64,000 bases of DNA. Source: Pseudomonadota bacterium (GTDB lineage Bacteria; Pseudomonadota; Alphaproteobacteria; Acetobacterales; Acetobacteraceae). Location of the stretch: assembly GCA_021781835.1 (NCBI GenBank), contig JAJXWD010000003.1, forward strand, positions 1 through 64,000. Reading direction: 5' to 3'. Under the pieces are notes generated by a model. It was not told the origin of the DNA. It did not search any database and saw only the letters and a program-made list of their open reading frames with translations. The number at the start of each line of letters is the position of its first letter. Within the stretch, counting starts at the first letter, position 1. This document shows, in pieces, positions 19,267 through 27,322 of the stretch. Position numbers and translations under genes: made by a program.

Positions 19267-19599
19267 TCAGGGCTGGCCGGGCTCGTGGGAGAGCAGGGCT
19301 TCCTTGCCGGGCTTGTTCTTCCACTCGTCCGAATCGGCGGGTGGGGTGCCCTTGCGGGTAATGTTGGGCCAGACCTTGGCCAGATCGCGGTTGCGCTCGG
19401 CCCAGGCGGTGGCGCGGTCGTCGCTGTCTGGGAAGATGGCCTCGGCCGGGCACTCAGGCTCGCACACGCCGCAATCGATGCACTCGTCCGGGTTGATGAC
19501 GAGGAAATTCTCACCGACATAGAAGCAATCCACCGGGCAGACTTCCACGCAGTCCATGTATTTGCATTTGATGCAGTTTTCGGTGACCACGTAGGTCAT
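19267..19599 (-). CDS. fdxA: 7Fe ferredoxin FdxA ([3Fe-4S][4Fe-4S])
   Basis: A small soluble electron carrier of 110 aa of the Azotobacter FdI type. The cysteine patterns [14 protein letters not shown] and [12 protein letters not shown] carry one 3Fe-4S and one 4Fe-4S cluster. The C-terminal extension after residue 60 ([19 protein letters not shown]) is typical of the alphaproteobacterial FdxA form. It lies between the S4 protein and carD on the same strand. The physiological partner is not shown by context. Confidence 0.94.
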   Translation of the reverse strand: MTYVVTENCIKCKYMDCVEVCPVDCFYVGENFLVINPDECIDCGVCEPECPAEAIFPDSDDRATAWAERNRDLAKVWPNITRKGTPPADSDEWKNKPGKEALLSHEPGQP

Positions 19600-19687
19600 C
19601 AGGCACTCCTAGAGAAGCAAAGACGGGTTCGTGCCCCCGTATGCGCGCGGGCGCGGATTAACGCAAGTAAGCCCGCCGCGGGGCCGG

Positions 19688-19951
19688 TTACGAGAGGTCC
19701 TGGTAGCAGGCTTGCGCCTGGGGGGCGGGGCCGCGCCGGGCGGGCCGGCCCAGAATCTCGATGACCTTGACCCCATGCGGCAGAGCCAGGGTGAGCACAT
19801 CGCCCGGGCGCACCTTGGCGTGGGGTTTTTCGGTCACCTGGCGGTTGATCCGCACGGCGCCGTCTGCCACCAGCAGGGCGGCGGCTTCGCGGGTTTTGCA
19901 AAACCGCGCGAAGACCAGGAACTTGTCGAGACGCAGCCCGTCTTCAGCCAT
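19688..19951 (-). CDS. S4-domain RNA-binding protein (Hsp15-like)
   Basis: An 87-aa protein that is almost only an S4 RNA-binding domain: LRLDKFLVFARFCKTREAAALLV followed by VRINRQVTEKPHAKVRPGDVLTL. Hsp15 relatives bind ribosomal RNA, including stalled 50S subunits. Its start codon touches the helicase stop codon with no spacer, so the two are almost certainly cotranslated. A ribosome or RNA role for both genes follows from this pairing. Confidence 0.88.
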   Translation of the reverse strand: MAEDGLRLDKFLVFARFCKTREAAALLVADGAVRINRQVTEKPHAKVRPGDVLTLALPHGVKVIEILGRPARRGPAPQAQACYQDLS

Positions 19952-22477
19952 TTACCGCCGTTTGGCCTGGCGCAGCGCCGCCAGTGCCGCGAAGGGGTTG
20001 TCGGCATCCACCGGCTCGGGCGCGGGCGGGGCGGCGGGCTTGGCCGCCGGCTGGTGGGTGTGCGGCGCGTGGTCTTGCTTGCGCCTGGCCAGCAGGGCCG
20101 GGTTGGGCGGGCCATATTGTTTGGGGCCGAGCGCGCCGGCCGCGATGATGCGAAAGCCCAGCACATGCAGCACGGGCGCCAGCTGGTCGGGCTTTAGCCC
20201 CATGCGGCTGCCAATGTTGGGGGGCAGCAGGATCGGGTGTTTGCGCAGCAGATAATGCAGCTCGCGGGTCAGTTTCTCGGCGATGTCGAGCCGCACCATG
20301 ACCGGCCCGGCGGGCAGCCAGCCCATATCGAGCGCGAAATCATGCCCCCAATTATCGGGCATGGGCGCGCTCACCAGCCCCGGGGCTGGCAAAGGCGGCG
20401 GGTTGCGGTCGTGCCACACGCCCCAGAACAGCGCGCGCAGCTTGGCCGCGCCGGGCTTGAGGGCGGCGGGCAGATAAATGGCGAAGCGCCCCAGATCGAT
20501 GCCGAATTTCTTGGCTTCCTGGCGCAGATCCACCGGCACGGCCTCGGGCCCGAGTACGCCGCCCGATTCGCTCAGGCGGTGCACGATGCCGCGCAGCGGC
20601 GCCGGCGGGTTTTCCATGGCCTTGAGCAGCGCGCCCAGATGCTTCTCGGTTTCCGTGGCCAGATACTGGGCCAGCCTGGCGCGCAGGCGCTCGCGGGCGA
20701 GGCCGTCGAGAAATTCGGAGTGGAGCACCTCGATGCCGGGCTTGAGGAAGGTCTCGCTTCGCTTGAGCCGGGCGATTTTGGCGCCCTCCCAGACGATCTG
20801 GCGCTCATCGGTGAGGGTGAAGGCCTCGTCCGCGGCGGTCTCGGCGCGCAGGATGCGCTGGGGCATCTCCACGGCCAAGGCGCGGCGCGCGGCGCGCAGC
20901 ACCAGTTTTTTCTCGGCCCCTTGTGTCGAGGGGTCGGGGTGGAACTGGAATCCCTCCACCCGTCCGACCTCGTGGCCTTCGACCAGCACGGTGCCGTTAT
21001 TGGTCACCACAGCCTGCAGTTCCGCCGCCTCGGCGTCTTCCAAACGTCTCGTCAAATGTGCCGCCCTCTTATCCACAAACCGAGCCATAAGCCTAACATG
21101 CAGCGTGTCTGAAAGCCGGTCCTCGACCGCGCGGGCGCGCATGGCCCAGCTGCCGGCGTCCTTCATCCAATCCGCACGGGCCGTTATATACGCCCAAACA
21201 CGGACATTCGTCAGCCTCTGCATCAGCGTGTCAATGTCGCCATCCATCCGGTCGAGATTTTCGATCTCCTGGCGGATCCAATCCTCGGGCAGTGTCTCGC
21301 CCGCGCGCAAATGGCGAAACACCCGGGCGCATAATTTTACATGCGCGTCGGTGGCCAGTTTGCGGAAATCGGGGATCTGGCAGGTTTCCCACAGCAGCCG
21401 CACCGCGCCGCGCCCCTGGGCAAGCTTGCGTATGTCGGCGTCGTGGCCGAGCGCGGTCAGGGTCAGCAGGTCGGCGGCGTCCTGGCCGCGCACCAGCCCC
21501 GGCAGCCTGGGCGGCGCGCTCAGGCTGGCCAGCAGATCCTCGAGCGAGGTGAAGTCCAGCGCCGCGTTGCGCCAGCATAGTTGCTCAAGCGGCTCGAACT
21601 CATGCGCTTCCACGGCCTCCACCAGCGCCTCGCCCAATGGTGGGCAGTCGGCGGTGGTGCCGAACGTGCCATCGCGCATGCCGCGCCCCGCGCGCCCCGC
21701 GATCTGGGCGATTTCGGTGGCATGCAGGGCGCGGGGCTGGCGGCCGTCGAATTTCTGGATGCCCGCGAAGCGCACATGGTCGACATCCATGTTCAGCCCC
21801 ATGCCAATGGCATCGGTGGCGATCAGGAAATCGACCTCCTTTTCCTGGTAGAGCGCCACCTGGGCGTTGCGCGTGCGTGGCGAGAGCCGGCCCATGACCA
21901 CCGCGCACCCGCCCCGCCGGCGGCGCACGGCTTCGGCGATGGCGTACACATCGGCCGCCGAGAAGGCGACGATGGCCGAGCGCGGTGGCAGGCGCGAGAG
22001 CTTGACGCCGCCCGCGAAGGAGAGCTGCGAGAGGCGCGGGCGGGTCTCGATCTCGATGCCCGGCACCAGCCGCTTGATCAGCGGCTTGATCGTCTCGGCG
22101 CCGAGAAACATGGTCTCGACCATGCCGCGCGCGTTGAGCAGCCGGTCGGTGAAGATATGCCCCCGGTCCGGGTCGGCGCAAAGCTGGATTTCATCGACCG
22201 CGAGAAACTCCACCCGCCGGTCGAGCGGCATGGCCTCGACCGTGCAGGAGAACCATTTCGCCCCCGGCGGGACGATCTTTTCCTCGCCGGTGATGAGCGC
22301 GACCGCGCGTATGCCCTTGCGCGCCACCATGCGGTCGTAATTCTCGCGCGCCAGCAGGCGCAGCGGAAAGCCGATGATGCCGGAGCCGTGCGCCAGCAGC
22401 CGCTCCAGCGCCAGATGTGTCTTGCCCGTGTTGGTGGGGCCCAGAACGGCCTTTACCCGGGGCTCAAAGCCGGACAT
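19952..22477 (-). CDS. SUV3/MgpS-like ATP-dependent RNA helicase
   Basis: Superfamily 2 helicase of 841 aa. Walker A is GPTNTGKTH, the DExH-like motif II is VDEIQLCAD, and motif VI is QIAGRAGRG. A long C-terminal region (from about 380) is family-specific and ends in a Pro/Ala-rich, basic tail. Homologs are related to mitochondrial SUV3 and alphaproteobacterial MgpS. The ATG at 22477 (MSGFEPRV) is preferred. An in-frame GTG at 22495 is also possible. It is followed without a gap by the S4 protein. Confidence 0.88.
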   Translation of the reverse strand: MSGFEPRVKAVLGPTNTGKTHLALERLLAHGSGIIGFPLRLLARENYDRMVARKGIRAVALITGEEKIVPPGAKWFSCTVEAMPLDRRVEFLAVDEIQLCADPDRGHIFTDRLLNARGMVETMFLGAETIKPLIKRLVPGIEIETRPRLSQLSFAGGVKLSRLPPRSAIVAFSAADVYAIAEAVRRRRGGCAVVMGRLSPRTRNAQVALYQEKEVDFLIATDAIGMGLNMDVDHVRFAGIQKFDGRQPRALHATEIAQIAGRAGRGMRDGTFGTTADCPPLGEALVEAVEAHEFEPLEQLCWRNAALDFTSLEDLLASLSAPPRLPGLVRGQDAADLLTLTALGHDADIRKLAQGRGAVRLLWETCQIPDFRKLATDAHVKLCARVFRHLRAGETLPEDWIRQEIENLDRMDGDIDTLMQRLTNVRVWAYITARADWMKDAGSWAMRARAVEDRLSDTLHVRLMARFVDKRAAHLTRRLEDAEAAELQAVVTNNGTVLVEGHEVGRVEGFQFHPDPSTQGAEKKLVLRAARRALAVEMPQRILRAETAADEAFTLTDERQIVWEGAKIARLKRSETFLKPGIEVLHSEFLDGLARERLRARLAQYLATETEKHLGALLKAMENPPAPLRGIVHRLSESGGVLGPEAVPVDLRQEAKKFGIDLGRFAIYLPAALKPGAAKLRALFWGVWHDRNPPPLPAPGLVSAPMPDNWGHDFALDMGWLPAGPVMVRLDIAEKLTRELHYLLRKHPILLPPNIGSRMGLKPDQLAPVLHVLGFRIIAAGALGPKQYGPPNPALLARRKQDHAPHTHQPAAKPAAPPAPEPVDADNPFAALAALRQAKRR

Positions 22478-22502
22478 GCGCGTCTTTCCGCTCACCGCCG
22501 GC

Positions 22503-23327
22503 TCAGCCGGCCAGGGCCTTGAGCGCGGCCTGGTGAAGCGCCGGATTGGCGGCGGCCAGCGCCGAGCCGTCGGCGGTGTCCAGGCGGAGTGGCGCGCCGG
22601 CCCAGTCGGTCACCACGCCGCCCGCGCCTTCCACCACCGGGCCGAGCGCCGCCCAGTCCCAGGGCTTGAGGCTGCATTCCGCGACCAGATCGATCTGCCC
22701 CAGCGCCAGCAGCCCGTAGGCATAGGCATCTCCCCCCCAATAAACGCGCTTGGCGCTCGCCTGCAGCTTGGCGAAGCGGGCGGCGTCGGCGGGGGTGAAC
22801 ATTTCTGGGGCGGTCGAGGAGAGTTCGGCCTCGGGCAGCGTGACATGGGCGCGCGTGCCGACCTTGCCGCCAAACGGGCCGGTGAAGCGCGTGGGTACGC
22901 CGCGCCCGCCAACCCAGCGTTCGCGCGTTACCGGCTGGTCGATGAAGCCCAGCACCGGCACGCCGTCCTCGAGCAGTCCGAGCAGCGAGCAGAAGCTGGT
23001 GCGCCCGGTGATGAAGGCGCGCGTGCCGTCGATCGGGTCGATCACCCACACATAGTGGGCGCCGGGATTATGGGGCGGGAATTCCTCGCCAATGATGCCG
23101 TGATCGGGGAAGGCGGCCAGCAGGTGCGCCCGCAGCGTTTCCTCGGCCTTGCGGTCGGCAACCGTCACCGGACTTTCATCCGATTTGTCGTCGGCTTCGA
23201 GCCCCACCCGGAAATAAGGGCGGATGGCGGCGCCGGCGGCATCGAGCGCGGCTTCGCCCGCGGTGATCCAGCCGTCAGGGGAGTTTGGCAGGGGCGTCGG
23301 AGTTTTTGTTGAGATAGGCAATGACAT
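22503..23327 (-). CDS. hisN: inositol monophosphatase-family histidinol-phosphatase (HisN-like)
   Basis: Mg-dependent phosphatase of the IMPase fold. The metal site is assembled from GEEFP, WVIDPIDGTRAF and CSLKPWDWAALGPVVEGAGG, all intact. HisN-type members dephosphorylate histidinol phosphate, but other sugar phosphates cannot be excluded. The start at 23327 (MSLPISTK, 274 aa) makes it overlap the cytochrome c gene by 53 nt and has only a weak ribosome-binding sequence, so a shorter start nearer ITAGEAALDAAG is possible. No other his gene is adjacent. Confidence 0.8.
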   Translation of the reverse strand: MSLPISTKTPTPLPNSPDGWITAGEAALDAAGAAIRPYFRVGLEADDKSDESPVTVADRKAEETLRAHLLAAFPDHGIIGEEFPPHNPGAHYVWVIDPIDGTRAFITGRTSFCSLLGLLEDGVPVLGFIDQPVTRERWVGGRGVPTRFTGPFGGKVGTRAHVTLPEAELSSTAPEMFTPADAARFAKLQASAKRVYWGGDAYAYGLLALGQIDLVAECSLKPWDWAALGPVVEGAGGVVTDWAGAPLRLDTADGSALAAANPALHQAALKALAG

Positions 23328-23826
23328 CGGCTCGCGTCTGGTCGTTCTTGATACCGGCGAACGACATCGCCGTACCCGGCGCAAAGCTGTTAGGCGCTTT
23401 CAGCCAGTCACTCAAGCTGTCCACCGTCCAGGGCTGTCCGGCCTTGGCGCTCACCGCGCTCGAATAGCCAAAGCCCGGCGCCGAGAAGGCCTTGCGTTGC
23501 ACCACGCCGTAAAGATTTGGCCCCACCCCGTTGGCCGCGCCCTTGGCCAGCGTGTGGCAGGCCGAGCATTGCTGCGCCACCACCGCCTGGCCCTTGGCGA
23601 TGTCGGCATTGGCGAGGTCGGCGCCAAAATCCGCCTGCGCGGGGGCCGCCGCCGCCACCGGCGCCGCGGGGGCCAGGCTGGTCATGGCGATGGCGGGGGT
23701 TTTGGGTGTGTCATCGGGTATGAAGATATGGGCAATCCGGTTGGCGCCCCAAAAGATCAGGCCCGCCGTCAGCAGGCCCGCCGCGATTTTGTTGCCCAGA
23801 AGGCTATCCTTCCCCGATCCGCTCAT
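23275..23826 (-). CDS. membrane-anchored class I c-type cytochrome (CycM/c552-like)
   Basis: A 183-aa electron carrier with an uncleaved N-terminal anchor (LLGNKIAAGLLTAGLIFWGA), an Ala/Pro-rich linker (about 45-75), and one mono-heme domain: QCSACHTLAKG and the axial Met in GTAMSFAGIK. It resembles the CycM-type cytochromes that link the bc1 complex to aa3 oxidase, encoded at 53-58 kb here. I use ATG 23826 (MSGSGKDSLL). The track start 15 codons upstream has no ribosome-binding site. It is divergent from kdsB. Confidence 0.88.
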   Translation of the reverse strand: MSGSGKDSLLGNKIAAGLLTAGLIFWGANRIAHIFIPDDTPKTPAIAMTSLAPAAPVAAAAPAQADFGADLANADIAKGQAVVAQQCSACHTLAKGAANGVGPNLYGVVQRKAFSAPGFGYSSAVSAKAGQPWTVDSLSDWLKAPNSFAPGTAMSFAGIKNDQTRADVIAYLNKNSDAPAKLP

Positions 23827-23924
23827 CGAGTGCCGTTCTCCCCCGTTCTTTTTCGCTGCTGCGATTGCCATTGACGCTACAGCGTTTTAGTCAGGCCAGA
23901 CAAGCCATTATTGCGAGTTCCGCC

Positions 23925-24653
23925 GTGCGCCCACTCATTCTCATCCCCGCCCGCCTGGGCTCGACGCGCCTGCCGGGCAAGGTGCTGGCCGATATCGCGG
24001 GCACGCCGATGATCGTGCATGTGCTGCGCCGGGCCGAGGCGGCGGGGCTGGGGCCGGTGGCGGTTGCCTGCGGCGAGGCCGAAATCGCCGAGGCGGTGCG
24101 CGCCGCGGGCGGACGGGCGATCCTGACCGACCCGGACCTGCCCTCGGGCTCCGACCGTATTTTCGCGGCCCTGCGGGAGCTAGACCCGGCCGGAGCGTTT
24201 GAGGCCGTCATCAATCTGCAGGGCGATCTGCCGGCCATCGCGCCCGGATGCCTGGCCGATGTACTGCGCCCCCTGGCGGCCGGATATGACATCGGCACGC
24301 TGGTCGCCCCGGTCACCTCGGCCGAGGAGGCCGCCGCGCCCTCGGTGGTGAAATGCGTGTGTGCCTTTCCCGAGGGCGCCGAAATCGCCCCCGCCTTGTA
24401 TTTTTCCCGCAACGCCGTGCCCGCCGGCGAGGGGCCGCTATGGCACCATATCGGCATTTACGCCTATAGGCGCGCGGCGCTGGCCAAGTTCGTGTCGCTG
24501 CCGCCATCGCCGCTGGAACTGCGCGAGAAGCTCGAGCAGTTGCGCGCGCTCGAGGCGGGGCTGCGCATCGGCGTGGCGCGGATTTCAGAGGCGCCGTTTG
24601 GCGTCGATACGCCGGCGGACCTCGAGCGGGCCCGGCAGATTCTGGGGGGCTGA
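23925..24653 (+). CDS. kdsB: 3-deoxy-manno-octulosonate cytidylyltransferase KdsB
   Basis: Activates Kdo as CMP-Kdo for LPS inner core synthesis. The nucleotide-binding start LILIPARLGSTRLPGK and the metal-binding NLQGDLP are present, with HHIGIYAYRRAALAKF and GVDTPADLERAR at the end. The family begins right before the PARLxSTRLPGK motif, so I take the GTG at 23925 (242 aa) rather than the track ATG at 23865, which lies in the promoter region of the divergent cytochrome gene. No clear Shine-Dalgarno precedes the GTG. pheA follows after 2 nt. Confidence 0.88.
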   Translation: MRPLILIPARLGSTRLPGKVLADIAGTPMIVHVLRRAEAAGLGPVAVACGEAEIAEAVRAAGGRAILTDPDLPSGSDRIFAALRELDPAGAFEAVINLQGDLPAIAPGCLADVLRPLAAGYDIGTLVAPVTSAEEAAAPSVVKCVCAFPEGAEIAPALYFSRNAVPAGEGPLWHHIGIYAYRRAALAKFVSLPPSPLELREKLEQLRALEAGLRIGVARISEAPFGVDTPADLERARQILGG

Positions 24654-24655
24654 CC

Positions 24656-25498
24656 ATGACATTGATTGCTTTTCAGGGCCAGGCCGGGGCCTATTCCGAC
24701 CTCGCCTGCCGCAACGCCTTCCCGGGCGCCGGGACGCTGCCTTGCGAGACCTTCGCCGCGGCCATGGAGGCCGTGCATGACGGCCGCGCCGATCTGGCCA
24801 TGCTGCCGCCCGAAAACTCCATCGCCGGCCGTGTCTCCGACATGCACGCCCTGCTGCCCGAGAGCGGGCTGTCCATCATCGGCGAGAAGTTTCAGCGTAT
24901 CGAGCATTGCCTGCTGGCGCCCAAGGGGGCGGCGCTGGCCTCCATCCGGCGCATCCACTCCCACCCCGTGGCGCTGGGGCAGGTGCGCAAGCTGCTGGCC
25001 GAGCTCGGCGCCTCGCCGGTGGTGGAATATGACACGGCGGGCGCCGCCGAAATCGTCGCCAAGCTCGATAATGTCGAGGATGCCGCCATCGCCTCATCGC
25101 TGGCCGGGGGGCTGCACGGGCTGGAAATCCTGCGCCGCAATGTCGAGGACCACCCCCACAACACCACGCGCTTCTACGTCATGGCCCGCGCGCCGCTGGC
25201 GCTCCCGCCCGAGACACCCGGCCTCATGACCACCTTTGTCTTCAACGTGCGTAACGTGCCCGCCGCGCTTTACAAGGCGCTGGGGGGCTTTGCCACCAAT
25301 GGCGTGAACATGACCAAGCTCGAGAGCTACATGGTCAATGGCAGCTTCACCGCCACCCAGTTTCTGGCCGAGGTGGAAGGCCACCCCGACCAGCCATCCC
25401 TGCGCCACGCCTTCGAGGAGCTGGCCTTCTTCTCGACCGAGATTAAAATCCTCGGTACCTACCCGGCCGACCCGTTCCGCCAGACCTTGCAGGGCTGA
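24656..25498 (+). CDS. pheA: prephenate dehydratase PheA
   Basis: Converts prephenate to phenylpyruvate for phenylalanine. The catalytic domain (about 1-185) starts with AFQGQAGAYSDLAC and carries the TRF motif in HPHNTTRFYVM. The C-terminal ACT regulatory domain (about 195-275) has TKLESYMVNGSFTATQF, the alphaproteobacterial form of the ESRP phenylalanine-binding site, so feedback inhibition is expected. It is a monofunctional enzyme (280 aa). The chorismate mutase is the separate gene at 8.0-8.8 kb. It is coupled to kdsB with a 2-nt gap. Confidence 0.95.
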   Translation: MTLIAFQGQAGAYSDLACRNAFPGAGTLPCETFAAAMEAVHDGRADLAMLPPENSIAGRVSDMHALLPESGLSIIGEKFQRIEHCLLAPKGAALASIRRIHSHPVALGQVRKLLAELGASPVVEYDTAGAAEIVAKLDNVEDAAIASSLAGGLHGLEILRRNVEDHPHNTTRFYVMARAPLALPPETPGLMTTFVFNVRNVPAALYKALGGFATNGVNMTKLESYMVNGSFTATQFLAEVEGHPDQPSLRHAFEELAFFSTEIKILGTYPADPFRQTLQG

Positions 25499-25515
25499 AC
25501 CGCGGCGCCAACCAA

Positions 25516-25545
25516 AACAGGCCGAACCCGAAGGTCCGGCCTGTT
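25516..25545. terminator. convergent terminator hairpin, pheA / ankyrin gene
   Basis: AACAGGCCG/CGGCCTGTT pairs over 9 bp with a 12-nt loop. On the - strand it is followed by TTTTGGTT, so it fits the ankyrin-repeat gene best. It also lies just past pheA. Confidence 0.6.
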
Positions 25546-25582
25546 GGCGAATGAACTCAGCCGGCGGTAGAGTGATATGGGG

Positions 25583-25624
25583 GGCTTGCGTCTGGCGACG
25601 CAATCCAAACCAATATCGATCTAA
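25583..25624 (-). repeat. element A, truncated copy (A1)
   Basis: 42-nt left half of the dispersed element A. On the - strand it begins TTAGATCGATATTGG and ends at ACGCAAGCC. Its initial TTAG contains the TAG stop of the ankyrin gene. It stops at the same base as the 43,685 copy. Confidence 0.8.
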
Positions 25625-26199
25625 TTATGCGGATCGAAGCCCAAAAAGCCCGCCGGCTGGTTGGCCTGGCCGGCATTGGAAGCGGGTGCCGCCGCGGCCT
25701 TGAGCGCCGGCCTGGCATGCGGGGCCAGCGCCCTGGTGTGCGCGGGAGCGGGTTGTGCGGTGGTCTTGGACAAGGTCCAGGGTTTGCCGACCGGCCCCGT
25801 TGTCCCGCCTTGCGCCGCCAGCTCGTTGCGGGTTTCGAGGATCAGGAAGGAAATATTGGTGCGGTTGAGCGCGATGGCGAGATCGAGCGGGGTTTCGCCA
25901 AACTGGTTCTGGGCCGTCAAATCGGCGCCACGGCTCAGGGCATCCTGGGCCGCCGCATAGTCGCCGCTGTTCACGGCGGCAAACAGCGCCTGGGTCGGGT
26001 CGCCCAAATTAGCCGTGTGCGTGGTTTGCACGGTGGGCGTGGGGGTTGTTATTCCGGGCAGGGCGGGGGGCGCCTTGTCCATCTGCTGGGGCTGGGGCTG
26101 CGGGGCGCCGCCGCCGTTCATGGGCAGCATTTGGGCAAACGCGGCACCCCCGCAAAAAGCCAGGGCCAAACCGAGAACAGGCAAGCGAAGATGTTTCAT
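25621..26199 (-). CDS. exported ankyrin-repeat protein
   Basis: A 192-aa protein with a signal peptide (LPVLGLALAFCGGAAFA), a Gln/Pro/Thr-rich linker, and a short ankyrin region at about 65-120: DPTQALFAAVNSGDYAAAQDAL, then GADLTAQNQFGETPLDLAIALN. The C-terminal third is Ala/Pro-rich and basic and ends FLGFDPHN. The partner is unknown. The TAG stop codon coincides with the first bases of repeat element A, which suggests the repeat inserted at or defined the gene end. phaR is 65 nt upstream on the same strand. Confidence 0.82.
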   Translation of the reverse strand: MKHLRLPVLGLALAFCGGAAFAQMLPMNGGGAPQPQPQQMDKAPPALPGITTPTPTVQTTHTANLGDPTQALFAAVNSGDYAAAQDALSRGADLTAQNQFGETPLDLAIALNRTNISFLILETRNELAAQGGTTGPVGKPWTLSKTTAQPAPAHTRALAPHARPALKAAAAPASNAGQANQPAGFLGFDPHN

Positions 26200-26264
26200 G
26201 AGGCCTGTCTCTAGCCCAACCCCGCTGGCCCGTCCATGCGGGGGCGCGTGTTCATCTGGCGCGG

Positions 26265-26849
26265 TTACTTGGTCTTGGCGTGCAGCGTCGCCAGCTCGTG
26301 CTGCAGGCGCTCCACCTCGGCCCGCAGCGCGGTGATTTCGTCCTGGCTATCCTGCGGGGCGTCGGGCCCGGCCTTGGCGCCCGCCTCGCGGTAAAAGGGG
26401 GAGAACAGGGTCAGCGCCCGCTCCATCATCGCCATGTTCTTGCGCCCGACCTCTTCCATGCCCGGCGGCATGAAGGAGCCCAGCGTCTTGCTCACGGTTT
26501 CGCGCACGCTTTCCTGCTGGCGGGCGAAATTGGCCATCGCCTCCTCGAAATAGCGCGGCACCAGGCTGGGTACGTTGCTGCCGTAAATGCCGATCAGCTG
26601 GCGCAGAAAATTGGTCGGCAGCAGGGCGTTGCCCTTGCCCTCTTCCTCGACGATGATCTGCGTCAGCACCCCGCGCGTGATGTCTTCGCCGGTCTTGGCG
26701 TCATAAACGACAAAATCCCGGTCCTTGCGGACCATTTCGGCCAGATTGTCGAGCGTGATGTAGCTGGAGCTTTCGGTGTTATACAGGCGCCGGTTGGCAT
26801 ATTTTTTAACAACTACGGGTTGCTGCGCGGTTTCCGGTGCTTCGTTCAT
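26265..26849 (-). CDS. phaR: polyhydroxyalkanoate synthesis repressor PhaR
   Basis: DNA-binding regulator that senses PHA granules and controls phasin and PHA genes. The N-terminal PHB/PHA accumulation DNA-binding domain reads VVKKYANRRLYNTESSSYIT, followed by the YDAKTGEDITRGVLTQIIVEEE segment. The C-terminus (about 160-194) is a coiled coil (ITALRAEVERLQHELATLH). At 194 aa it has normal family length. It is divergent from the PHA synthase genes across a 161-bp gap that is the natural place for its operator. Confidence 0.93.
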   Translation of the reverse strand: MNEAPETAQQPVVVKKYANRRLYNTESSSYITLDNLAEMVRKDRDFVVYDAKTGEDITRGVLTQIIVEEEGKGNALLPTNFLRQLIGIYGSNVPSLVPRYFEEAMANFARQQESVRETVSKTLGSFMPPGMEEVGRKNMAMMERALTLFSPFYREAGAKAGPDAPQDSQDEITALRAEVERLQHELATLHAKTK

Positions 26850-27010
26850 GACTGTTTTTCCATCCCACGATTGCCGCCCTTGGGCGTAATATCACCATAA
26901 AAACACGAATTTTGTGCGTTGCACAGAGCTTGCATCAGGTGGGCCGTATGGCGCAATTTTTATTATGACGGTAGGAGAGTAACGGCGGGCAGGCAGGAAC
27001 CGAATGCGCG

Positions 27011-27322
27011 ATGGACGACAATCTGGCCATGGATTTCGTGGCCTTGTGGCAGAGCGAGCTGACTGCCATGGGGGCGGACCGGGAGCTGCGCGAAACCTGG
27101 GCGGCAACCGTGTCACTTTGGGCGCAGGCGGCCAAGGTGGCGGCTGCCCATTTGCCGCATGACCCCGCGCCCCGAAGCGCCGGCGCCGCTCAGCCGGCGG
27201 GGGCCCCGGCCTCTGCTGCTGCATCTGGGGCTGGCCTGGCTGAAATGGCACGGCTTGAGCGGCGCGTTGCGGAGCTGGAACAACGACTGGCTGACGTGCT
27301 GGACCGGGAGCGGCGAGCCTGA
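27011..27322 (+). CDS. small coiled-coil protein, possible PhaE-like PHA synthase partner
   Basis: A 103-aa ORF directly before the PHA synthase. The N-half has regularly spaced Trp residues (FVALWQSELTAM, RETWAATVSLWAQAA). A Pro/Ala linker and a clear C-terminal coiled coil (LERRVAELEQRLADVLDRE) follow. This layout recalls the much longer PhaE/PhaR subunits of class III/IV synthases, but the similarity is only by architecture. Its last 164 nt overlap the track ORF of phaC in another frame. The coiled coil looks like real coding sequence, so phaC may start later. Confidence 0.55.
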   Translation: MDDNLAMDFVALWQSELTAMGADRELRETWAATVSLWAQAAKVAAAHLPHDPAPRSAGAAQPAGAPASAAASGAGLAEMARLERRVAELEQRLADVLDRERRA